From assembly GCA_964017235.1 (NCBI GenBank), contig OZ024940.1:29816573-29880572 (forward strand): a DNA stretch of 64,000 nt, written 5' to 3'. Shown here piece by piece: positions 55,380-64,000 of this stretch (within the stretch, counting starts at the first letter, position 1; the number at the start of each line of letters is the position of its first letter). This stretch comes from Sabellastarte sp. h YS-2021. Its lineage: Eukaryota; Annelida; Polychaeta; Sabellida; Sabellidae. A program made the translations under genes and the position numbers. Under the pieces are notes generated by a model. It was not told the DNA's origin. It searched no databases and worked only from the letters and a program-made list of their open reading frames with translations.

Positions 55380-55605
55380 AATCCAGTACTCTCTTCATTA
55401 AAAAAGTACTTTTCTCTTTGTTAAAAAGTACTCTAGTACTCTTTGTAGGGTGGCAGATATACCAGATACCAGTACTCTCTTCATTGAAAAAGTACTTTTC
55501 TCTTCATTTAAAAGTACTTTAGTACACATTGCATGATGGCAGATATACCAGTACTCTCTTCATTAAAACGTACTTTTCTTTTCATTAAAAAGTACTTAAG
55601 TACTT
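55380..55605 (+). repeat. ~80-bp minisatellite, three copies
   Basis: ccagtactctcttcatt and aaaagtacttttctctt recur three times with agtactctttg-type links. Confidence 0.82.
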
Positions 55606-55812
55606 ATGTTTATTTGGGGTTTTACGTCGCTTTCAACACTGTACAGGTCATATCACGATGGGTAGTTGGAAGGACAGAGGAAACCAGTACATACAGTTCG
55701 TTAGGGTTCTGTACTGTAAACTGCCGACCAATGGCAAGCAACTACCAGCTTTCCCACTTGAGGCCGTGCCGGGATCGAACCCCGGCCTCAGAGGTGGGAG
55801 GCGAGAGTCTTA
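55606..55812 (-). mobile_element. SINE family A copy
   Basis: tttggggttttacgtcgctt tail complement, full body, and head complement gggatcgaaccccggcctca; it stops just before the last head bases. Confidence 0.87.
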
Positions 55813-55814
55813 AG

Positions 55815-56280
55815 TGCTCCAATAATTAGTAGTGTAATCACTGTAATGCACACATCACACCTTTTCTGTGTGTTCATTTCTGTACATACTTCCTTCCCAC
55901 TAGAAGACTCCGAACAGAGAGACATTGTGTCTTTGTAGTAGAGTTTGAAGAATATAGCAAAATTAGATATGGTTACAGTACAATAGCAGGATGTCTACCT
56001 TTTTATGGAAATCACATTTATGAGACTATTATCATTTTGATAGTAACTCTGTTAGTAACATGTGTAAAACCAATTATTTATTGACATGTAACTGACACAA
56101 AAGAGGTTATTTATTTCACAGGGAATCTTTGTATCCCAGATAATTGTGCTTTTCGATGCACCTAGTGTCGGTGTTTCCATATCACCGATCTCCAACCATC
56201 TGATTTTCGTCCAATCACCTCACATTTCCTCATTTAACAGTAGCAAGTAGTGATGGTCAGAAATGTCTTGTTTATTAACA
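55815..56280. other. No gene or repeat recognised
   Basis: AT-rich spacer before the element starting near 56283. Confidence 0.35.
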
Positions 56281-56431
56281 AATTATTGCTAGAAATCCTC
56301 ACCTGGGGCCCCACGATACCTTAATAAAGTTAATATCTTGAATATTGGCCAAGCAAATCCACGATGGGATCTCTGTCTATTCATAGTGTCTTGCTAGAAA
56401 ACTCCCACCTGGGGCCTCACGTTGCCTCTAT

Positions 56432-56654
56432 TTAATTATTTGGGGTTTTACGTCGCTTTCAACACTGTACAGGTCATATCACGACGGGTAGTTGGAAGGG
56501 CAGAGGAAACCAGTACATATAGTTTGTTAGGGTTCTGTACTGTAAACTGCCGACCAACGGCAAGCAACTACCAGCTTTCCCACTTGAGGCCATGACGCGG
56601 ATCGAACCCCGGCCTCAGAGGTGGGAGGCGAGAGTGTTACCACTCTGCCACCGT
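56432..56654 (-). mobile_element. SINE family A inserted into the 62-bp array
   Basis: A 14-bp duplication, cacgttgcctctat, at 56418-56431 and 56655-56668 flanks it. The duplicated bases belong to the 62-bp unit, so the SINE landed in a pre-existing repeat. Confidence 0.94.
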
Positions 56655-57405
56655 CACGTTGCCTCTATAACAGTGTATAAATATGTTGGCTATTGGAAAA
56701 CCCCCATCTGGGGCCTCACGTTGCCTCTATAACAGTGTATAAATATGTTGGCTATTGGAAAACCCCCATCTGGGGCCTCACGTTGCCTCTATAACAGTGT
56801 ATAAATATGTTGGCTATTGGAAAAACCCCCACCTGGGGCCTCACGTTGCCTCTATAACAGTGTATAAATATGTTGGCTATTAGAAAACCCCCATCTGGGG
56901 CCTCACGTTGCCTCTATAACAGTGTATAAATATGTTGGCTATTGGAAAACCCCCATCTGGGGCCTCACATTGCCTCTATAACAGTGTATAAATATGTTGG
57001 CTATTGGAAAACCCCCATCTGGGGCCTCACGTTGCCTCTATAACAGTGTATAAATATGTTGGCTATTGGAAAACCCCCATCTGGGGCCTCACATTGCCTC
57101 TATAACAGTGTATAAATATGTTGGCTATTGGAAAACCCCCATCTGGGGCCTCACGTTGCCTCTATAACAGTGTATAAATATGTTGGCTATTGGAAAACCC
57201 CCATCTGGGGCCTCACGTTGCCTCTATAACAGTGTATAAATATGTTGGCTATTGGAAAAACCCCCACCTGGGGCCTCACGTTGCCTCTATAACAGTGTAT
57301 AAATATGTTGGCCATTGGAAAACCCCCCACCTGGGGCCTCACGTTGCCTCTATAACAGTGTATAAATATGTTGGCTATTGGAAAACCCCCATCTGGGGCC
57401 TCAGT
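56655..57405 (+). repeat. 62-bp satellite, 12 near-identical units
   Basis: Unit: cacgttgcctctataacagt, gtataaatatgttggctatt, ggaaaacccccatctggggc plus ct. Starts are 62 bp apart, with an extra A in a few units. The open frame at 57190-57429 is only a read of this repeat. Confidence 0.96.
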
Positions 57406-57409
57406 TCCT

Positions 57410-58055
57410 TAACTGACAGAAGCAAGTAACAATATGATGTCTTTTTTCTTTTATTTATTACAGCAATATGTATTTTAGAGATCTTAAGGTGACCTTACAA
57501 TTAAGGCTACAGACTTGAAACTTTGCACGGATAAAGATTACATATATATGTACTACAGTTTAAGACTTGTCAGACTTACAGTTTTTAAATCACAGAGGAA
57601 AATATGTGAAAAATGTCAAAAAAGGTCTAAGTAGGGTCTTTATGGGCCTCAAGTAAAATTTTAACCTTAACATAAAGTCTTTGTTTTTGGAATATGTAAG
57701 AATATATTAATGTGTTTACAAGTAAAAATTTGATCTAGATGAGCCACATGGTTTTCGACCTAGAGGGCATTAAGTGGCCAAAAGTCAAATTCCTGGCCTT
57801 AAGATGGCCATAAATTCTTTATTATTAGGAGTTTAAGGTCACCTTAAAATTGGGTTCTTCTGCTCCAATTATACATACGCGTGCCAAGTTTGAATGAAAT
57901 CTGTGAAAGCGTTTTTGAGTTATTGCGTCAACAAGTTGAAACGTATGGTGGCGGTAGCGCGACGGAGGTAAAACTAGTATGTTCCTTATTTCACTTTTGT
58001 CTAGGGATATAATAAACGACATCCAGGCTGTTGCATCTTGCTACTGTTAATTAAG
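57410..58055. other. Spacer with ggtcacctta words
   Basis: Near 57485 (taaggtgaccttacaa) and 57836 (aaggtcaccttaaaat) it resembles the units of 26400-27290. No gene. Confidence 0.45.
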
Positions 58056-58059
58056 AAAA

Positions 58060-58450
58060 TGGAGGCCCCAGGTGGGGATTTCTAGCAATATATTATAAAT
58101 ACCCCTACCTCCACCCCAAATCGTAACCCCTACCCCCACACCATCACCGCTATCGCCGCTTTGTCCGAGTAAAATTCAAAGTTGAACAGAAGTCTGAGTT
58201 TTAGCATGAACCGGATTTCATTTATATTTTTTAAAGCAGTAATTTATAAATAAAAGACACCCTTTGCTAATACCCTACTGCTAATAGAGGAAACTGAGGC
58301 CCCAGGTGGGGATTTCTAGCTATATTTTATAAATACCCCGACCCCTATCACAAATCGTTTCCGCCACCCCATCGTCACTATCGCCACTTTGTCCAAGTAG
58401 AATTTTCCAAGTTGGACAGAAGTTCAAGTTTCAAGTTTTAGAATGAACAT
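58060..58450 (+). repeat. Direct duplication, ~245-bp period
   Basis: gaggccccaggtggggattt at 58060 and 58298 starts two copies that both continue through aaataccc, accatcaccgctatcgccgc-like and tttgtccgagtaaaatt-like words. Confidence 0.82.
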
Positions 58451-58459
58451 TTATACATT

Positions 58460-59640
58460 TCTGGCTTCCGACCATAGTGAAATCTGCCGGGAATGATTTT
58501 ATGGCTTGTAAACCAACCTATTATGTAAAACTGATGTTAATATGCCTAGCAAAATACTATAGTCTTTTTTTAATTGTTTTACATTTCCTTTAGATACACC
58601 CACGTTATTTGAAACATACAGAGACTCAATGCATGCGTATCAAACAGTGACGTCTCTGTTGTTATATGACCTTGGGTGTTGCAGACTTTTCATGCCAAAC
58701 CCTGTTGATTAATAGAATAAACACGAAGACACACAGGAGGGCTGCCTTGTACAAGGTCTCATGATGAGCGTATCTTAAAGTTTTTACCCAATTAATCATG
58801 CGTATTCTTACCTCCCTCCCTCCCACTTAACTTAGAGTATGTTCCCATCGGTGCGATTTTTCATTAGGAATGGCTCCATGCCGATATGTTTCGTTATTGA
58901 CACCAATTAAACTGAGTTACAGTGACAATTGTCTACAACCGGAATCACGATTGTCAGCCCGTATATAATTGTGGGAAAACTTACAATATATTGGAAAACA
59001 AACCCTAAATCGGAATCAATTATAAACTTTTATCCATTATTTTATTTTTACTTTGCATATGGAAATATGTTTCTGTTTGCCCCCCCCCCCCTTTTTTTAA
59101 TGGAAAAAATGCATCTAAATCTGAATGTAATTTTACGATTTATGAAATATTTAATGTAAACACATTTTTGTTTAATATTTTTAATTTTTTGATTTCTCAA
59201 GATTTGCCATCATTTTATAAATCCGGAAATGCCCATAGAACACAGATTTGTCAGTGCGAAACTTTAGCCATAACTTAAGAACCAAATACTGTGGATATTT
59301 GAGGTTCTAGTTATACAGAGTCTATTATATTTAAAATTGTGGGGGATGGGGGGGGTGTCACCTTCCAGTGACAAATATTTTATCTCCTAAATTGGTAGGT
59401 ATATTTATATTACCTATCTAGTTACAATTCGTCCCTGTTTTTTATCGTTTTATAATGTTTGCCAAACCCTTGAACACTTAGATTATGCATGTATAATCTA
59501 ATGCAAGAAATGACATATTTACCGCCTAATCTAATTGGGGAAGGGAATTATCAAATATTTCCATCCTAATCAATAGATATTTCTTGATTTCAGCAGAGTA
59601 TTTCAGCATTAAGTTTAAACAATTTACTTTTAAATCTTCA
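58460..59640. other. No gene; C-run at 59080
   Basis: AT-rich sequence with homopolymers. Open frames are short and lack domains. Confidence 0.35.
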
Positions 59641-59644
59641 AACT

Positions 59645-59842
59645 CCTGCCTGAGAGATCGGAGTTTGAATTCCGGCTGGACCTCCAGTGGGAAAGCTGGT
59701 AGTTGCTTGCCGTTGGTCGGCAGTTTACAGTACAGAACCTTGACCAACTGTATGTACTGGTTTCCTCTGGCCACAAAACTACCCGTCGTGGTATGACCTT
59801 TACAGTGTTGAAAGCGACGCTAAAACCCAAATAAATAAATCA
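59645..59842 (+). mobile_element. SINE family A copy
   Basis: ggtagttgcttgccgttggt and ccttgaccaactgtatgtac body with an aaataaataaatc tail; the head is worn. Confidence 0.85.
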
Positions 59843-60784
59843 ATCTTCAAACATGTTTTGGGAGATAATTAATTAAGCATATTTTATTAAGTATTTATTA
59901 CAACAATTTTGTCGTAAATCTAGGAATGTTTTTAATAAGAACCACGCCTTTGGGGTCTGTCTGGCAGAGATTAAACGCTATAAAAGTATAGAATAGAATA
60001 GAATCAGTCAAGCTATCTTAATAAGTAACAAATAAGTAGCTGTAATTAAAATGCAATCCGCTCAAATATCAAAAATGCAATTTTAGATCTGTAATTTGTA
60101 TCATTTTTACCCCCCCCCCCCCTCACCTCTGGGGGTGGGGGCTGGGGGGGATCTAGGGTATAATTGAATAAATCTCTTACGTCACAATGTCCAGTATCCA
60201 TTTCCAGCTTTCAATTGTATTACAAAAAAAAATCCTAAAAAAAAAATATTTATCCAAAGTAAATTATCCAAAGTCCAATTTCTCTGAGATTTCCAAAACC
60301 CTAAGTGTTCACAGCCTTTAAATGTACATATGGTGTGTTAAATTAAAAGCCACCGACTTTTCTGTTTCATTTGCAGAGAGATGGCTAAGAGGTCACATGA
60401 CACCACACACACACACATACACGCGCATACAAACATTTATATAAGCATACAGCTCTTCAAGAGCCCCCTCCCACAAAATGTTGACTTTTTTACCGTAAAC
60501 TCAGAAAAGCTAGCTCGGTTTTGGAAATTTCACTACTTTCATGAAAAAAGTGACATCACTGGTAATATTGTTGCAATTGCAACATGGATGCAATTGTAGT
60601 GACATAAAAATATGTTCATTTGGTGCCACCATTACAAGAGAATACACCAGTGCTTGAGATCAATGAGATTTTATTAAAAGTTGGCCCATTTTTGCTAAGT
60701 ATAAAGCGTCTACAAACTCACTGAATATAATATTTGCTAAAATTACACAATATTGTGTGCATATGTGATTTCACAATCTTGAAA

Positions 60785-60975
60785 TGGACTTCCAATCCCA
60801 GCCTGATCTCAAGCGGGGAAGCTGGTAGTTGCTTGACGTTGGCCGGAGGTTTACTGCTCAGAACGTTGACCAACTGTATGTACTGGCTTCCTCCACCCTT
60901 CTAAGCTAACTACCCGTCACAGTATAACAGATACAAAGGTCTAGGCGTGATCTAAAACACCAAATAAGTAAATAA
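60785..60975 (+). mobile_element. SINE family A, diverged
   Basis: agctggtagttgcttgacgt, gaccaactgtatgtactggc and tail aaataagtaaataaa. The head is lost. Confidence 0.75.
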
Positions 60976-60984
60976 ATTAACTGA

Positions 60985-61255
60985 AAAACACTCAGAGAAC
61001 GCAAATCTCCTCCACTGCCAAAAACCTCTATTTTTTGCTTGCAAATGCAATGGTAAAATTCTTTAAAGAATCCCTGGATCCAGACTGTGTGATCCGGATC
61101 ACCACTAAAATATAGTCGTCTGGTCCTTGTGTCATTGTCAGCATTTTCCTGAAAATTCCGTCGAAATCCGTGCACAGCTTTTTGAGTACATTTTACAAAC
61201 AGACAGACAAATGCTTGCCGGCAGAAACATGTACCTCCTTGTCGGAGGTTAGTAA
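60985..61255 (-). repeat. Dispersed repeat with cagacaga motif
   Basis: caaatctcctccactgccaa and, at the other end, acctccttgtcggaggt; aaacagacagacaaatg lies just inside. The ends are self-complementary. Confidence 0.6.
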
Positions 61256-61977
61256 ATTGTACTCGCAATACCAAAACTCTTGGCAAGTATTTGACAATAT
61301 CACAGTTTGTTGATGACATCTTTGGAGCATTCGTCATTCCTTCCGAGAAGTCATATGACTCTGTACAAACACTCACATACCCCTCTCAAGTACCCCCCCC
61401 CCCCCCCCCTTTCCATGCGATTTTTAAAAAGTCTTGGCCAGTTTGGAAGTTCTTGCTACCTAAATCTTCAATTATAGTTATTTTTGTCTGAATTACATCT
61501 GTACCAAATGACCACATAAGTGTGAATCCCCCTTAACCCTTCTTGAATGTTATAGCATCCTATTTGGCGGGTGAAGGAGAGATTCTAGATACATGTAAAA
61601 TAAATGTAGAAAAAAATTATTTTTCTTTTTTTAAACTAAGAGTAGGTATAAAAAAAATCTGTGGCTATTAATAATGCAACCTTAGCTTTAACTTACAGTA
61701 AATTGCCTTGACACTAAAATTCACGAGGTTTACGACGTTATCGAGAGGGCAAATATGAGGATGTCTGATTGTGTCTTAGGTGACACTCGATACTTCAAGA
61801 TGGAATATTGGTCTCGAAACAGGAACAGTTCAGATAAACAATGAACAATGCTTTGGTAAATCACGGATGTCCATAGTTTTATATTCAGCGTCTGTATTCA
61901 GAGACTGTCACAAGATTGCCTCTCAGACTGCCCCTCCCCACCCACCATCCTCGTGGTTAAAATCACAAGTTCAACTA

Positions 61978-62350
61978 TTTAGTGACACCACAGTGGTAAC
62001 ACACTCACCTCCCACCTCTGAGGTCGGCGGTTCAAACCCTGGACCGCATGTGGTCAGCAGTTTACAGTACAGAACCTTGTATGTACTGGTTTCCTCTGCC
62101 CTCAAAACTACCCGTCGTGATATGACCTGTACAATGTTGAAAGCGACCTCTGTCATTGGGTCCTATCCCCTGTGGCAGGCTAAAGAACCTCAAGGATGTT
62201 GATAAATGGTCATCCTTGAGCCTCTGTCTTTCAGTTAGGCGTCATTGTCGGTGACTTGAGAGTTGGGCTGTACCTGTGCAGTTGGATGGGACACATAACG
62301 CTTTGAGTCCTTTTAGGAGTTATTGGGCTGAGTATAAATACACTACAATA
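61978..62350 (+). mobile_element. Chimeric SINE, family A joined to family B
   Basis: Family A runs from the head (caccacagtggtaacacact) to ttgaaagcgac at 62149, then passes without a gap into the middle of family B (ctctgtcattgggtcctatc) and on to the B tail. No remaining part of A follows, unlike the nested copy at 48152. Confidence 0.85.
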
Positions 62351-63490
62351 AAATGGGACCTAGCAGTTGTAACTTACGTGTGTGGGTAAGTGTGACCTAT
62401 GTCACAAGGAAGATTTTTACAGGATGATTCGTCATGTCATGAAAAGAGTGGACAACCTAGGTCGTACGACTAAAAATGACAATCGTGTCACTGAAGATAG
62501 GTCGTAGGGCAGTTCCGACTAAAAGACTGGACGGGAGTGGTTGGGACTGAGAAGGCTTCAATTGCAAAAATTTTTAGACAATATTTCTGTTTTTCGATGA
62601 CAAAACTCCAGGTGTTTACGATTAATGAGCTAAGTCATAAGACTGACAAGACTAAACCCCCAACTGCATCAAATGGGGAGTTAGGATGTAAACACGTTAT
62701 AATGTCGAATCAAATATTGCGCTTATGAGTATAAATAGCACACAGTCTGTATAGTGAAATAATGCATAATTATCCATACTTGAACCAGCTTATTTGAAAA
62801 AAACCCATTCTGAAAATAATAGCACAGCTTGACTTCAAACGATCACATGTGCAGCTTTGTATTGACAGAGAGCTTGCTGTACAACAGTTCAGCAGTGAGT
62901 TTTAAAACTAAAATCAATAACAGTCTTGTATAATAGATGAATTGAAACTGTCAGCTGTTTAAATGTAACACACACAAAAAAAAAATTATTCCAGAAATAA
63001 CACTTAATTGACTGGTACCGTAAAGTTGCAAAATATTGCCCAAGAGTTTTTTTTATAAATGGACATTTTAGGTTGTGCATTCATAATTCGAGTTGGGAAA
63101 ATTGGCGTCAAATTCAGCCACAATATATCAACCGTTTTTGTCGAACCCGACGGTTTTTGATTCATAAATTCCAAAAGTATCATGTCAGATCTGAGTTAAA
63201 GTCCATTTAAAATTAAATAAACCTACAACTTTGGACTCGATGTCTATCTGCATGAAAAAATTGACCCCCTCTCCCCCCAAAAAAAATTAATTAATTAAAA
63301 AAATAAATAAGTGAAATAACTTTTTGAGGTGTCCTTGCCATTTAAACTCTTTGAAATTTTTGAAATCCACTTACTGCACTCTAGTAATGGGCATGTTGGG
63401 TTTGACTCCACATGCAGTCTCATTCTCTGTTCCTGCAAGATGTAAATTCCCTAAAAATGAATTGGATTCAAATAAATACCTGCTTTATTT
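62351..63490. other. No gene or repeat recognised
   Basis: AT-rich; A-runs near 62978 and 63270-63310. Confidence 0.35.
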
Positions 63491-63494
63491 AAAT

Positions 63495-64000
63495 GCCTGG
63501 TTCACATAAATGGCCGGTTCAAGTGAATACTTGGTTCATGTAAACGCTTGTTTCATATAAATGCTTGGTTCATTAATAAACACTTGGTTCATATAAATGC
63601 TTGGTTCATTAATAAACAGTTGGTTCATCAATAAACAGTTGGATAATATTGGTTCATATGGAACACTTGGTTCATTAATAAACACTTGGTTCATTAATAA
63701 ACTCTTGGTTCATTAATAAACACTTGGTTCATTAATAAACACTTGGTTCAAATAAACACTTGGTTCAAATAAACACCTGCTTCATTAATAAACACTTGGT
63801 TCATTAATAAACACTTGGTTCATTAATAAACACTTGGTTCAAATAAACACTTGCTTCATTAATAAACACTTGGTTCAAGTAAACACTTGGTTCAAATAAC
63901 ACTTGGTTCAAGTAAACACTTGGTTCAAGTAAACACTAGGTTCATATAACACTTGGTTCATATAATCACTTGGCTCCTATAAACACTTGGTTCTTCTAAA
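63495..64000 (+). repeat. 17-19-bp minisatellite running off the window
   Basis: The unit cacttggttcattaataaa (19 bp) alternates with a 17-bp form, cacttggttcaaataaa, and earlier tataaatgct-type variants. About 27 copies are visible and the array continues beyond 64000. Confidence 0.92.

Larger units (their letters stand above)
56283..58330. mobile_element. Composite element with gaaatccccacctggggcc-type ends and internal 62-bp array
   Basis: The left end at 56283-56320 (ttgctagaaatcctcacctg) is inverted at 58064-58090 (caggtggggatttctagcaa) and again at 58300-58325. Between them lie the 62-bp array, a SINE and a segment of ggtcacctta words. The end motif is also inside every 62-bp unit. No transposase frame is seen. 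Confidence 0.6.

Noticed and set aside
56655..57405. CRISPR array
   Set aside because: Units are contiguous near-identical 62-bp repeats without unique spacers, in a eukaryotic context.
57190..57429. 79-codon open frame
   Set aside because: It is a translation of the 62-bp satellite.

Overview
The window is animal nuclear DNA. It has spliced genes with GT-AG introns of about 0.3 to 5 kb, AT-rich intergenic sequence, and many tRNA-derived and 5S-derived SINEs, MITEs and satellites. Protein content (a RING/coiled-coil TRIM-like protein, a plakin, CDK5RAP3), a DIRS retrotransposon, and bivalve-pearl/HINE-like elements with roughly 150-bp core repeats suggest a lophotrochozoan, most likely a marine mollusc. 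The species cannot be read from the sequence.

Layout. (1) 285-2985: array of a 147-bp satellite. (2) 3479-12298, + strand: the last ten coding exons of CDK5RAP3 (335 residues and a stop), an adaptor of the UFM1 ligase complex; the N-terminal exons lie to the left of the window. Its introns hold a 1-kb palindrome, SINEs, a G-rich tract and a 26-bp minisatellite. (3) 12350-18745: tandem repeats with nuclear-receptor-like sites, an unclassified dispersed repeat in two copies, and MITEs. (4) 19007-20333, + strand: one large exon of a TRIM-like RING protein whose B-box is cut short; a strong splice donor ends it just before a mobile element. (5) 20389-25647: a structurally complete but coding-dead DIRS tyrosine-recombinase retrotransposon with both inverted terminal repeats and the internal complementary region. 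(6) 26400-37447: a roughly 150-bp repeat array, hairpins, a MITE, satellite fragments and long AT-rich stretches with no gene I can support. (7) 37448-53346, - strand: fifteen exons, all in phase, of a plakin (797 residues seen) with an N-terminal membrane helix, a short plakin domain with its SH3, and three plectin-type repeats, but no actin-binding CH domains and no long rod. Its first exon is not found. (8) 53400-64000: repeats only, including a 62-bp array inside a larger element, nested and chimeric SINEs, and a terminal 17-19-bp minisatellite.

The three genes have unrelated jobs (UFMylation and ER quality control, probable ubiquitin ligation, membrane-cytoskeleton linkage) and show no sign of shared regulation. 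The most unusual items are the membrane-anchored short plakin, the DIRS element with a readable internal complementary region, and a set of elements built from a short head, a variable number of about 140-156-bp cores and, in two arrays, a shared end module. Several cores carry perfect nuclear-receptor half-site arrangements.
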